A DNA stretch of 64,000 nt from JACCZX01 sp963786295 (GCA_963786295.1 CAWAYV010000018.1:60132-124131); one strand, 5' to 3'; positions 37,716 to 47,297 are shown, numbered from the stretch's first letter. The notes: a model not told the origin generated them from the sequence alone. A program made the numbers and translations.

Positions 37716-38405
37716 TTACCGGGCCACGTGCATCAGGACGAGATGTCGCTCGGCATTCAGATGCGGCACCTGCAACCTGACCGTGCGGGCCACGCGCACG
37801 TCCGGCATCGAGCGTTTCAGCTCGTCGATCTCGGCGGTTGGCACAATCCCCTTCATTGCGCACCACCAGCCGTTTTTAGCCAGCAAGTGCCGAGTCAAGC
37901 CGACAAACTCCGCCAGCGACGCAAATGCCCGCGCCACGATCAACTCGAACGGTGACTGCGCTTGCAGGGTTTCAACTCGCGCGTGCACGCAGGTCACGTT
38001 GTCCAATGCCAGCTCGAGCTTTGCCTGCGTCAAAAACGCGATCTTCTTTTGCACTTTATCGATCAGTGTTACATGTAGGTGCGGCGCCGCTATCGCCAGT
38101 GGAATGCCCGGCAGACCGCCACCTGCACCCACATCGAGTGCGTTCACCAAACGCTCGCCGCCAATGCGCTGAATCTCCGGCACGATCGCCAACGAGTCGA
38201 GCAGATGATGGGTCAATACGTGTGCAGGCGATTCGATCGCGGTCAGGTTATGCACCGTGTTCCAACGCATTAGCAGCGCGGCATAGTGGGCAAGTGCATC
38301 CGCTTGCGGTTCGCTCAGTCGCAACCCGAGTTCCGACGCTGCGCTCGCGATAGCGTCCGCGTTGACGAGCGCTCCAAGATCTTTCTGCAAACGGTGCGGC
38401 TGCAA
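37716..38405 (-). CDS. rsmG: 16S rRNA (guanine527-N7)-methyltransferase
   Basis: The protein has 229 residues. LDVGAGGGLPGIPLAI is the SAM-binding motif of RsmG (GidB), and the preceding HLLDSLAI is its usual partner. It methylates G527 of 16S rRNA; loss gives low-level streptomycin resistance. No ATG is available at the N-terminus; the best start is TTG 38405. It follows mnmG by 14 bases, the classical gidA-gidB order. Confidence 0.95.
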   Translation of the reverse strand: MQPHRLQKDLGALVNADAIASAASELGLRLSEPQADALAHYAALLMRWNTVHNLTAIESPAHVLTHHLLDSLAIVPEIQRIGGERLVNALDVGAGGGLPGIPLAIAAPHLHVTLIDKVQKKIAFLTQAKLELALDNVTCVHARVETLQAQSPFELIVARAFASLAEFVGLTRHLLAKNGWWCAMKGIVPTAEIDELKRSMPDVRVARTVRLQVPHLNAERHLVLMHVAR

Positions 38406-38419
38406 AGTCTTCGAGCAGA

Positions 38420-40342
38420 TTACGCCGCAAGTCGGCCTTCGCTGCCGACGTTGCCCAGCCGCTTGATGTGCACCAGCAACAGCGAGATAGCGGCCGGTGT
38501 CACACCGGAGATGCGTGACGCTTGACCGATCGTTTCCGGTCGCTGATCGCGAAGTTTCTGGCGGACCTCGAACGACAGCCCGCGCACGTCTTCATAATCG
38601 AGCGACTCGGGAATTCGTGTTGTTTCGTGCGATTCTTGGCGCGCGACTTCGTCTTCCTGGCGCGCGATGTAGCCCGCGTATTTGATCGAGATTTCAACTT
38701 GCTCCGCTACCGCTGCGTCGGCCACCGGCGGTCCGCCGAGCGCTGAGCCGTCGGAGCGGCGCAGCGTCATCAGCGCCGAATAGGTGGCTTGCGGCCGCTT
38801 CAGCAAGTCGGCGAGCGTGTATTCGCGTTCGATCGATTGGCCCAACACCCTTGCTACTTCTCGATCTTCGACTAAGTGAGGATTCACCCACGTCGACTTG
38901 AGCCGCTCCAGTTCGAGTGCCACAGCGTCTCGCTTGCGGCAAAACGCTTCCCACCGGGCGTCATCAACGCATCCGACGCGACGGCCGATCTCCGTCAAGC
39001 GGGCATCAGCGTTGTCCTCCCGCAGCGATAACCGATACTCGGCGCGGCTGGTGAACATGCGATACGGTTCCGCCACGCCGCGCGTGATCAGATCGTCGAC
39101 CAGCACACCGAGATAGGCCTCGTTGCGCGCCGGGCACCATGTGTCGCGGCCGCTCGCGACGAGCGCCGCGTTGATGCCGGCCAGCAACCCTTGCGCCGCC
39201 GCTTCCTCGTAGCCAGTCGTGCCATTGATCTGCCCGGCGAAAAACAAACCTGCGATTGCCTTGGTTTCGAGCGAGGCTTTCAGCGCCCGCGGGTCGTAAT
39301 AGTCGTACTCGATGGCGTAGCCGGGGCGAACGATGTGCGCATGCTGCAGACCGGCGATCGACCGCACGACCTGCAGCTGCACATCGAACGGCAGCGAGGT
39401 CGAAATTCCGTTCGGATACACCTCGTGCGTGGTCAAGCCCTCGGGCTCGAGAAAGATCTGATGGCTCGCCTTGCCGGCGAACCGGTGAATCTTGTCTTCA
39501 ATCGACGGGCAATAGCGCGGGCCGACGCCTTCGATCACTCCCGAGTACATCGGCGAGCGATCCAAGTTGGCGCGGATGACGTCGTGTGTCCGCTCGTTGG
39601 TGTGCGTAATCCAACACGACACTTGCCGCGGATGTTGCTCAGGCGTTCCGAGAAACGAAAACACCGGCGCCGGATCGTTCTCGCCCAACTGCTCTTCGCA
39701 CGCCGCAAAATCGATCGAGCGGCCGTCGATGCGCGGCGGTGTGCCCGTCTTTAAGCGGCCCTGCGGAAGTTGCATCTCCTTCAACCGCGCCGCGAGCGAA
39801 ACCGCAGCCGGATCTCCGGCACGGCCTGCTGCGTAGTTTTTCAAACCAATATGGATCAACCCGTTCAAAAACGTTCCGGCGGTCAACACCACGGTTGAGC
39901 CGTAAAAGCGGATGCCCGATTGCGTGACCGCGCCGCGGACTCTGCCGCCGTCGAGCAGCAGATCGTCAACAGGTTGCTGGAATAGCGACAGGTTCGGTTG
40001 GTTTTCGAGCCGGCCGCGAATCGCCTTGCGGTACAGCACCCGATCGGCTTGCGCGCGCGTCGCGCGCACTGCAGGACCCTTCGACCGATTCAAGATTCGA
40101 AACTGAATACCCGCTTCATCCGCAGCGGCCGCCATTGCCCCGCCGAGCGCATCGATTTCCTTGACCAGGTGGCCCTTACCGATACCGCCTATCGACGGAT
40201 TGCATGACATCTGACCCAGCGTTTCCAGGCTGTGCGTCAGCAGCAACGTCTTGCTGCCCATGCGTGCAGCCGCCAGCGCAGCCTCGGTCCCGGCGTGGCC
40301 GCCGCCCACCACGATCACGTCAAAACGGTCGGGAAAGTCCAT
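38420..40342 (-). CDS. mnmG: tRNA uridine-5-carboxymethylaminomethyl modification enzyme MnmG
   Basis: The protein has 640 residues from the ATG at 40342 (MDFPDRFDVIVVGGGHAGTE). FAD-binding is shown by VGGGHAGTEAALAAARMG; SCNPSIGGIGKGHLVKEIDA and GYAIEYDYYDPR are MnmG-specific, and the helical C-terminus binds MnmE. With MnmE it installs cmnm5U34 in tRNA wobble positions. A long in-frame extension upstream to 40693 runs across parS and is non-coding. The frame is intact. Confidence 0.97.
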   Translation of the reverse strand: MDFPDRFDVIVVGGGHAGTEAALAAARMGSKTLLLTHSLETLGQMSCNPSIGGIGKGHLVKEIDALGGAMAAAADEAGIQFRILNRSKGPAVRATRAQADRVLYRKAIRGRLENQPNLSLFQQPVDDLLLDGGRVRGAVTQSGIRFYGSTVVLTAGTFLNGLIHIGLKNYAAGRAGDPAAVSLAARLKEMQLPQGRLKTGTPPRIDGRSIDFAACEEQLGENDPAPVFSFLGTPEQHPRQVSCWITHTNERTHDVIRANLDRSPMYSGVIEGVGPRYCPSIEDKIHRFAGKASHQIFLEPEGLTTHEVYPNGISTSLPFDVQLQVVRSIAGLQHAHIVRPGYAIEYDYYDPRALKASLETKAIAGLFFAGQINGTTGYEEAAAQGLLAGINAALVASGRDTWCPARNEAYLGVLVDDLITRGVAEPYRMFTSRAEYRLSLREDNADARLTEIGRRVGCVDDARWEAFCRKRDAVALELERLKSTWVNPHLVEDREVARVLGQSIEREYTLADLLKRPQATYSALMTLRRSDGSALGGPPVADAAVAEQVEISIKYAGYIARQEDEVARQESHETTRIPESLDYEDVRGLSFEVRQKLRDQRPETIGQASRISGVTPAAISLLLVHIKRLGNVGSEGRLAA

Positions 40343-40462
40343 TGAAGTCTGCGCAATTACCGTATCAAGCAGCGCGCTGCTCGCCGGCACGACGGCGATC
40401 GTGTGCACTGCGACGTGGCGCCGGCGAAGTATACGCAGCGTGTCAGACGCTGCGAGGCGAAA

Positions 40463-40478
40463 TGTTTCACGTGGATCC
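40463..40478. promoter_or_regulatory. Degenerate parS half-site
   Basis: TGTTTCACGTGGATCC: the left ten bases and core CACGTG match parS, the right arm is mutated. It lies 16 bases from the full site. Confidence 0.6.
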
Positions 40479-40494
40479 AGCGCCGAAGCCGGCG

Positions 40495-40510
40495 TGTTCC
40501 ACGTGAAACA
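40495..40510. promoter_or_regulatory. parS centromere site
   Basis: TGTTCCACGTGAAACA matches the widely conserved chromosomal parS consensus (TGTTNCACGTGAAACA) at every position. It sits about 150 bases upstream of mnmG, between it and the AsmA-like gene, close to parAB, as in many bacterial chromosomes near the origin. Confidence 0.95.
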
Positions 40511-40532
40511 AAGGCGTTGGGTCGGAGTACGG

Positions 40533-42452
40533 CTACTGGCTGAAGCGTGGCTCGAGCACGGTTCCCCGCACGCGCAGACTGATGGGCGCCTGCACGCGTG
40601 TCGTACCGAGTTCGACCCGCACGCCACCTGCAAGCGCCAAATCGGGGGCCACTGTGAAGTCCCCGCGCGCGGCCATCGCGCCGGCGCGACCACCGGTGTC
40701 TTCGAAGCGCACTCCGTTGGCGGACGCGGCCATCAACCCGTTGAATTCGGTAAAGCGGGTCTGCCCCGCGGCCATCGCGCCTTGCGACGCCGCAAGGCCT
40801 AAATTGATTCCGTTTATCGTCGCCCACCGGATCTGGAACGGACCCGCAATCGCGCTGCGCGCGATCGCATCGTCCAGCGTTTCCCCGCGGCCGGCGATTG
40901 TCAGACTCATCGTCGCGGTGCCTTGCACGGCGGTCGGCGGTCCGTCACCGCCGGCGCCTTGCGCTTGCGGCCTCAGCCTTTGCAGTACCGACTCGACGTC
41001 GATATTGGAAGCTCCAGCGATGCCGGTGATCGCCCATTCGACATCGGTCGCCGCATACACGGTGCCGCTCGTCATACCGAAGAACCCCGCGAGCGTGAAG
41101 TCGGAGACTTCAATCACGTTGTCGAAGATGCGCCCGGTCGCCTGGATCTCGTTCCACCGTACGCGCGGTCCGAATGGCGGTATCCACCGGTCCGCGTTCA
41201 GACGAAACTCGATCGACTCGCGGCCGTCAGCCAACCGGCCGGGCCGAAACGACAGCTGCATGGTCCCGTCCGAATCGAGCGGACGCAACACGAGCGGGCC
41301 GAACGCCCCGTCGCTGGTCCTGCGTAAGACGCCTTCAAAAGCGTCAGGAAACAAGCGCGAGTCGCCGATACGGACAGAGGCGAAGCGGATGGTTGAAATC
41401 TTGCTCGGTAGCTCGCGCACGCCGCCGGGCAGCGTCCGAAGGATATAGGCCGCCTGCGGCGGCGTAACGGTCATCGGAGCGATCAGCGCTTCGCTCCACA
41501 CCCAGTTGCCGCCGCGGATCGCGCTCCACAAATCCTTCCAGTTGATCAGCAGCGATACTTCGTCGGCCTTGAACTGTCCGCCGACGTCGATGCCGCGCAC
41601 GATCAACCGCGGCGTCGGCGAAAATCGGAAGTCGGTCTCTGCGACCTGCACACGGCGCTTGAATACGGCCGTCAGCCGCTCGGACACCTGCGCTGCCGAC
41701 GTTTCTTCTTGCAGCGGCGCCAAGGTCGCGTAGATGCCGGCGCCAATGACCGCAATGATCGCGACCATCAGCAGCCGTTTCATCCATAACCGAAGGATTT
41801 CGCGCCGCCTGCCGTCCGAATACTCAGACGCTTCTGCCCGATCGCGCTCCTCCTGCAAATCGAGCCGATCGGGCACATTGACGGTCGTAATCGCCCAGTT
41901 GGTCGACGCGCCGTTGATCTCGTGCCCGATGGTAGAGCTGTCCTTAGCACGCTTGTGCGAGCGCTTACTTTCGCGCTCTCGCGCCAGTATGCGTTCTCTG
42001 CGAGCCGGCTGCGGCGACCCGATCGAGCCCATCACAGTGGCCTCTCGGGCCAATTGCGCGGCGGCTTGCTCCACGCTCGCGCGTACCAACTCGGCCGCAA
42101 TCGCCTCTTCAGAGTCGCCAAATACGGTGATCGGGTCGAGGTCGGTCTGTTCCAAAAACTGAGCGACCGCTTCGGGCTCAAGCGCTGCCGTTTCCGGCAG
42201 TGACCCATTGCCCTTGCCGGACTCGTAGCTGATCGGCTCCACCAGGCTCGCAGCCTGCAGCTTGCGCAATGCGCGCTCGATGCGCTCGTCGTTCAGGCTC
42301 GGCAGCCGTGTCTTCAGACCGGCGACGTTGAGCCGGCCATCCAGCAGAATCAGGATCAGCCGCTCGCTCTGCGTGAACTGATGCGACTTTTCATAGACTT
42401 CGCGCACGCCGCGATCGGTGCGTCGATACATCATCGAGACGTTTAACGCCAT
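40533..42452 (-). CDS. AsmA-like membrane protein with N-terminal winged-helix-like domain
   Basis: The protein has 639 residues in three parts. Residues 1-85 (SERLILILLDGRLNVAGLKT, then NDERIERALRKLQAASLVEP) look like a winged-helix domain; a charged linker follows to about 220; one membrane helix MKRLLMVAIIAVIGAGIYAT precedes a 390-residue beta-rich periplasmic part resembling AsmA/TamB-type proteins (RLIVRGIDVGG and repeated AVQGTATMSLTIAGRG-like strands). Such proteins act in lipid transport across the envelope. A cytoplasmic winged-helix before an AsmA-like part is unusual. It begins divergent-free between livM and parS, on the same strand as both. Confidence 0.6.
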   Translation of the reverse strand: MALNVSMMYRRTDRGVREVYEKSHQFTQSERLILILLDGRLNVAGLKTRLPSLNDERIERALRKLQAASLVEPISYESGKGNGSLPETAALEPEAVAQFLEQTDLDPITVFGDSEEAIAAELVRASVEQAAAQLAREATVMGSIGSPQPARRERILARERESKRSHKRAKDSSTIGHEINGASTNWAITTVNVPDRLDLQEERDRAEASEYSDGRRREILRLWMKRLLMVAIIAVIGAGIYATLAPLQEETSAAQVSERLTAVFKRRVQVAETDFRFSPTPRLIVRGIDVGGQFKADEVSLLINWKDLWSAIRGGNWVWSEALIAPMTVTPPQAAYILRTLPGGVRELPSKISTIRFASVRIGDSRLFPDAFEGVLRRTSDGAFGPLVLRPLDSDGTMQLSFRPGRLADGRESIEFRLNADRWIPPFGPRVRWNEIQATGRIFDNVIEVSDFTLAGFFGMTSGTVYAATDVEWAITGIAGASNIDVESVLQRLRPQAQGAGGDGPPTAVQGTATMSLTIAGRGETLDDAIARSAIAGPFQIRWATINGINLGLAASQGAMAAGQTRFTEFNGLMAASANGVRFEDTGGRAGAMAARGDFTVAPDLALAGGVRVELGTTRVQAPISLRVRGTVLEPRFSQ

Positions 42453-42625
42453 GCGTGTATGAGAAAGCGCGGGAAGTGCGCAGTCTGGTCGAGCAACAGC
42501 CCGGATCGATCGATTGTATCGACGAAGATGACGTCTTTATAGACTCCGTTTAGCCGATAAGAGGTGATAACGCCCTGTTTGCCGGATGTTGAAAGCGTCC
42601 CGGCCACAAACAGGTGATAGTGCAA

Positions 42626-43621
42626 TTACGCGGCGCCAACCGCCGCATGGCGGCGCGCCCACCACGCCTGAAACTCGCCGACTAAGCCGCGACGAAACGC
42701 CATTACGCAGATGACGAAGATCAGACCGGTCACGATCGTAACGGCCTCGCCTAGACCATTGAACCACTCGATGCCGGTCGTGCGGCCGAGGAATGCGCCG
42801 ATGTCGCCCACTTTGTTTTCGAGCGCAACCACGATGAACGCACCGAGGATGGGACCGAGCATCGTTCCCATCCCACCCACGAGCACCATCAGAATCACCA
42901 GCCCGGACGTGGTCCAGTGGGCATCGCTCAACGTTGCGAACCCGAGCACCAGTGTCTTGCTTGCGCCCGCCAATCCGGCCAGCGCCGCGGACAACACAAA
43001 TGCCAGCAGCTTGAAGCGCGCGACGTCGTAGCCGAGCGACGTGGCGCGCGGCTCGTTTTCGCGAATCGCTTTCAGCACTTGCCCGAATGGCGAGTGCACG
43101 GTTCTGTAGATCAGCAAGAACGACAGCACGAAGATGCCCAGGATGACGTAGTAAAGCGTCAGATCATTGCTCAGGTCGATAAAGCCGAGCAAGGTGCCGC
43201 GTGGCACGCTCTGCAACCCGTCCTCGCCACCGGTAAACGGCGCTTGCAGAAAGAAGAAATAAAGCATCTGCGCCAATGCCAGCGTGATCATTGAAAAGTA
43301 GATGCCGCTGCGCCGTATCGCCAATGCGCCCATCACGAATCCAAGCGCGGCGCCCGCCAGCGTTCCGACCAGCAATCCGACTTCGGTCGGGACACCCCAC
43401 ACTTTCAGTGCGTGGCCTGCGGCGTATGCGGCGACTCCGAGAAACGCCGCGTGGCCGAACGACAGCAACCCCGTGTAGCCGATCAGCAGATTGAACGCAC
43501 ACGCAAACAGCGCGAAGCACATCACCTTCATCACGAACACCGGGTACGCGCCTACCAGCGGCAACAACGCAACGAGTATCAGTAGCACAAGGAGGATGGT
43601 GAACTCTCTGGTCAGCTTCAC
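42626..43621 (-). CDS. Branched-chain amino acid-type ABC transporter permease (LivM-like)
   Basis: The protein has 331 residues and about nine hydrophobic helices; LSFGHAAFLGVAAYAAGHAL and the cytoplasmic EAA-like loop with AIRENEPRATSLGYDVARFK are LivM features. The start is GTG 43621, contiguous with the livH-like stop at 43622. It pairs with the LivH-like permease to form the membrane channel of a HAAT-type importer (branched-chain amino acids, amides or urea). Last gene of a five-gene unit; substrate not determinable here. Confidence 0.92.
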   Translation of the reverse strand: MKLTREFTILLVLLILVALLPLVGAYPVFVMKVMCFALFACAFNLLIGYTGLLSFGHAAFLGVAAYAAGHALKVWGVPTEVGLLVGTLAGAALGFVMGALAIRRSGIYFSMITLALAQMLYFFFLQAPFTGGEDGLQSVPRGTLLGFIDLSNDLTLYYVILGIFVLSFLLIYRTVHSPFGQVLKAIRENEPRATSLGYDVARFKLLAFVLSAALAGLAGASKTLVLGFATLSDAHWTTSGLVILMVLVGGMGTMLGPILGAFIVVALENKVGDIGAFLGRTTGIEWFNGLGEAVTIVTGLIFVICVMAFRRGLVGEFQAWWARRHAAVGAA

Positions 43622-44506
43622 CTACTTCTCCTTGCCGAATAAGCCCGCGGGCCGTAGCAACAGCACGATTGCCATGATCACGAATACGACCGTGGCCGAT
43701 GCCTCCGGATAAAAAACGCGAGTGAAGCCTTCGATTACGCCGAGGCCAAGCCCGGTGAGGATCGAACCCATGATCGAGCCCATACCGCCGATGACCACGA
43801 CCGCAAACACGACGATGATCAAGTTGCTTCCCATCAACGGCTGCACCTGCAATATCGGCGCCGCCAGTACGCCGGCAAAAGCGGCAAGCGCAACACCGAA
43901 GCCGTAGGTCAGCGTCACCATTAACGGCACGTTGACACCAAACGCTTCGGTCAGCTTCGCGTTTTCGGTACCAGCACGCAGTAACGCGCCGAGCTTGGTG
44001 CGCTCGATCACATACCACGTGCCAAAGCAAACGATCAGTGAAGCGAGCACGACCCACGCTCGATAATTGGGCAAGATCATGAAGCCCAGATTGCGCGCGC
44101 CGGTCAGCTGCTCCGGAACGCTGTACTGCAGCCCCGACACGCCGTAGAACGAACGGAAAAATCCTTCGATCAGCAGGGTCAAGCCAAACGTAAGCAGCAG
44201 GCCGTACAAATGATCGAGCTTGTACAAATGCCGTAACAACAACCGCTCGATGATGACGCCAAATACACCGACCAGCAGCGGCGCCACTACCAGCATTACC
44301 CAATAGTTGAGCCCGAAGTAGGTCAGGCCCATCCAGGCGAACATCGCGCCCATCATGTAAAGCGCGCCGTGCGCAAAGTTAATTACATTCAGCAATCCGA
44401 AGATCACTGCCAACCCGAGCGACAAGATCGCGTAAAACGAGCCGTTGACGAGCCCGAGCAACAGCTGGCTTAACAACGCGGGCAGCGAGATGCCGAAAAG
44501 TTCCAT
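43622..44506 (-). CDS. Branched-chain amino acid-type ABC transporter permease (LivH-like)
   Basis: The protein has 294 residues from the ATG at 44506 (MELFGISLPALLSQLLLGLV). GLLNVINFAHGALYMMGA and IAVVVIGGMGSIMGSILTGL are LivH/UrtB signatures; about eight membrane helices. It follows a strong hairpin that separates it from the binding-protein gene, and is adjacent to the LivM-like gene without a gap. Confidence 0.93.
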   Translation of the reverse strand: MELFGISLPALLSQLLLGLVNGSFYAILSLGLAVIFGLLNVINFAHGALYMMGAMFAWMGLTYFGLNYWVMLVVAPLLVGVFGVIIERLLLRHLYKLDHLYGLLLTFGLTLLIEGFFRSFYGVSGLQYSVPEQLTGARNLGFMILPNYRAWVVLASLIVCFGTWYVIERTKLGALLRAGTENAKLTEAFGVNVPLMVTLTYGFGVALAAFAGVLAAPILQVQPLMGSNLIIVVFAVVVIGGMGSIMGSILTGLGLGVIEGFTRVFYPEASATVVFVIMAIVLLLRPAGLFGKEK

Positions 44507-44514
44507 TGGACTAG

Positions 44515-44542
44515 AAAAGCCGGGCGGCGTGCGCCGCCCGGC
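44515..44542 (-). terminator. Intra-operon terminator/attenuator hairpin
   Basis: On the minus strand GCCGGGCGGC-GCAC-GCCGCCCGGC (44519-44542) is followed by TTTT. It lies between the binding-protein stop and the LivH-like start. Partial termination would keep binding protein above permease in amount, a common arrangement in ABC importers. Confidence 0.75.
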
Positions 44543-44548
44543 CACTGC

Positions 44549-45767
44549 TTATTTTTTTGTGACCAATGAGCACTTCGAATTTGCGAGCGACTGATACGCC
44601 TGTTCGCCCGGGATCGTCTGTGCGACCTTGAAATAGTCCCACGGCTCTTTTGACTCGGCCGGCGTTTTCACCTGCATCAGATACATCTCGTGGACCATGC
44701 GGCCATCGGGACGGATATAGCCGCCCTTGGCGAACATGTCGTTGATCTTCTGTTTTTTCAGCTGCGCCATCACCGCATCGGCATCGTCGGTGCCGGCGGC
44801 TTTGACGGCGGTCAGATACTGCATGGTCGCCGAGTAATTGCCCGCCTGAATCATCGACGGCATGCGCTTGAACTTCGTGAAGAACTTGCGGGCCCACTCG
44901 CGCGACTCGGGCGACTGGTTCCAGTACCAGCCGTCGGTCAGGTACATGCCCTGCGTAGTCGGCAAGACCGAGTGCATGGATGTCGTTGATGAACATCAGC
45001 AGGCCGGCGAGCTTCATGTTCTTCGTAATACCGAACTCGTTCGCGGCCTTGATCGAGTTGATCGTGTCGCCGCCGGCGTTCGCCAATCCCAGGATCTGCG
45101 CCTTGCTGTTCTGTGCCTGCAGCAGGAACGACGAAAAATCCGATGCCGACAGCGGATGGCGCACCTGACCGACTACCGTGCCTCCCGCGGCTTTCACCAC
45201 CTCCGCCGTGTCTTTTTCCAGCGAGTGGCCGAATGCGTAATCAGCCGTCAGGAAGAACCAGCTCTTGCCGCCGCTCTTGACCACCGCTGAGCCAGTGCCG
45301 TTGGCAAGCGCGATCGTGTCGTACGTGTAGTGCACGATATACGGCGAGCAATCCTCGTTGGTCAGACGCGACGTCGCAGCGCCGGAGACAATGAAAGGTC
45401 TCTTTTTTTCGGTCGCGACCTTGGCCGCCGCCAACTGCGCTGCCGAGTTGGTGCCACCGATGATCATGTCGGCGCCGCCCTGGTCGATCCACTCGCGGAC
45501 CTTGGACGACGAAATGTCCGCCTTGTTCTGATGATCGGCTGATAACACTTCGATCTTCTTGCCGGGAAATTCCTTCTGCATATCGGCGATCGCCATGCGA
45601 ATCGCTTCCACACCGGCCGGCCCGTCGAGATCCGAGTACAGCGACGACAGGTCGGTGATAAAGCCGATCGTGATCTTGTCACCGGATAGTTTCTGTGCAC
45701 TCGCTGCCGACATGCCGAATGCCAGGCCACACGCTGCAAGCGCGGCACATACTTTGTTCAGTTTCAT
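44549..45767 (-). CDS. ABC transporter substrate-binding protein (Leu/Ile/Val-binding type), frame-broken
   Basis: About 405 residues from the ATG at 45767 (MKLNKVCAALAACGLAFGMS), with GGGAGAAG upstream and signal cleavage near ASAQK. KITIGFITDLSSLYSDLDGP opens a type-I periplasmic binding fold. The frame changes near 44975, after NDIHALG; the second frame continues QGMYLTDGWYWNQSPESREW and ends NSKCSLVTKK. Both parts match one HAAT-type binding protein, so the break is probably an indel. Translation and amount are probably set separately from the permeases by the hairpin downstream. Confidence 0.92.
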
Positions 45768-45807
45768 TGCTTCTCCCTCATTGCATCCCGATAAACGGTG
45801 TGTTGAA

Positions 45808-46518
45808 TCAAACTCCAAGAAGCTCGTGCAACGTCTCCTCTTTCGCGCGCAGCTGCGCTGCGGGGAATGATTCGACGATTGTTCCGTGCTCCATGACATA
45901 AAAACGGTCGGCCAGCGGCGCCGCAAAGCGGAAGTTCTGTTCGACCATCACGATGGTGTAGCCCTTGGCTTTCAGAGTGCGGATCATCTCCGCGAGCTTG
46001 TTGACGATCACCGGCGCCAAGCCCTCTGAAATCTCGTCCAGCAGCAATAGATGCGCACCGGTGCGCAGTATGCGCGCCACTGCCAGCATCTGCTGTTCGC
46101 CGCCGGATAGTCGCGAGCCTTGCGATTTCGCGCGTTCCTTCAAGTTCGGGAACATCGCATAGATCTCATCCACGCTCATACCGCCGTTGCCGCTGGCTCC
46201 AACCCGCGGCGGCAGCATCAGGTTTTCCTCGCAAGACAGGCTGGCGAAGATGCCGCGCTCTTCGGGGCAATAGCCGATTCCCAGATGCGCGATCCGGTAG
46301 GTGCGCAGGTCGATCGTCTCCTTGCCGTCGACCTGGATCGAGCCCTTGCGGGCGCCGGTCAGTCCCAGTATTGAGCGCATCGTCGTGGTGCGCCCAGCGC
46401 CGTTGCGCCCGAGCAAGGTCACGACCTCGCCCTTGCCGACATGCAAATCGACGCCGTGCAGGATGTGCGATTCGCCATACCAGGCGTGCAGATTTTTGAT
46501 TTCGAGTGCCGCGGCCAT
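45808..46518 (-). CDS. ABC transporter ATP-binding protein (LivF-like) with Arg in Walker A
   Basis: The protein has 236 residues. The LivF pattern is clear: ALEIKNLHAWYGESHILHGV, signature SRLSGGEQQMLAVARIL, Walker B LLLLDEISEGLAP and the switch His/Gln region MVEQNFRFA. The Walker A reads GRNGAGRTT, with Arg in place of the nucleotide-binding Lys; the underlying codon is CGC, more than one base from either Lys codon, so a single substitution error cannot explain it. Its start overlaps the LivG-like stop by one base (TGATG). Confidence 0.92.
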   Translation of the reverse strand: MAAALEIKNLHAWYGESHILHGVDLHVGKGEVVTLLGRNGAGRTTTMRSILGLTGARKGSIQVDGKETIDLRTYRIAHLGIGYCPEERGIFASLSCEENLMLPPRVGASGNGGMSVDEIYAMFPNLKERAKSQGSRLSGGEQQMLAVARILRTGAHLLLLDEISEGLAPVIVNKLAEMIRTLKAKGYTIVMVEQNFRFAAPLADRFYVMEHGTIVESFPAAQLRAKEETLHELLGV

Positions 46519-47297
46519 CAGTGACCGATGCCTTCCAACTGCGTCTCGGCCGTACCCATATAGGCCTCCTTGACGGCTGGATCGTTCGACACCTGTTCGT
46601 ACGGTCCCTCGGCCAACAACGCTCCGCGCGCCAGCACGGTAATACGGTCCGAGATGCCGGAAACGACGCTCATGTTGTGCTCGACCATCATCACCGTGCG
46701 CCCGGCGGCAACGCGCTTGATCAAGCTGGTGACGCGCGCCACGTCTTCATGGCCCATGCCCTGCGTAGGTTCATCAAGCAGCATCAATTCGGGCTCAGTC
46801 GCCAACGTCGTCGCGATTTCGAGCGCGCGCTTGCGGCCATATGGAAGCGAGACGGTTTCGACGTTTGCGAACGAACCGAGATCAACCTGGTTAAGCAAGT
46901 CAAGCGCGCGCGCATTCATCGAGTGCAGCACTCTCTCGCTGCGCCAGAAGCGGAATGACAGATCGGTCGCGCGTTGCAAAGCGATTCGCACGTTTTCCAG
47001 CACCGTCAAATGCGGGAACACCGACGAGATCTGAAACGAACGTACGATGCCGCGCCGTGCGACGTGAACCGGTGAATCACTCGTAATGTCGGTGCCGTTG
47101 AAAAAAATATGGCCGCGCGTCGGCGTCAGAAACTTGGTCAGCAGATTGAAGCACGTGGTCTTGCCCGCACCGTTCGGTCCGATAAGCGCGTGAATCGTTC
47201 CACGCTGGACTTTTAGATTGACGTTATCGACTGCGACAAAACCCTTGAATTCCTTCGTAAGGCCGCGGGTTTCGAGAATAACGTCGGTCGTACTCAT
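46518..47297 (-). CDS. ABC transporter ATP-binding protein (LivG-like)
   Basis: The protein has 259 residues from the ATG at 47297 (MSTTDVILETRGLTKEFKGF). Walker A GPNGAGKTTCFNLLT is canonical, unlike its LivF-like partner. VSLPYGRKRALEIATTLATE is the LivG form of the signature region, followed by LMLLDEPTQGMG. It is the first gene of the livGFK-H-M unit. The two nucleotide sites of the transporter would thus be unequal. Confidence 0.94.
   Translation of the reverse strand: MSTTDVILETRGLTKEFKGFVAVDNVNLKVQRGTIHALIGPNGAGKTTCFNLLTKFLTPTRGHIFFNGTDITSDSPVHVARRGIVRSFQISSVFPHLTVLENVRIALQRATDLSFRFWRSERVLHSMNARALDLLNQVDLGSFANVETVSLPYGRKRALEIATTLATEPELMLLDEPTQGMGHEDVARVTSLIKRVAAGRTVMMVEHNMSVVSGISDRITVLARGALLAEGPYEQVSNDPAVKEAYMGTAETQLEGIGH

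Noticed and set aside
42443..42625. 60-residue minus-strand frame between livM and the AsmA-like gene
   Set aside because: TTG start without ribosome site, overlaps the next start, no similarity recognised; more likely an untranslated leader.
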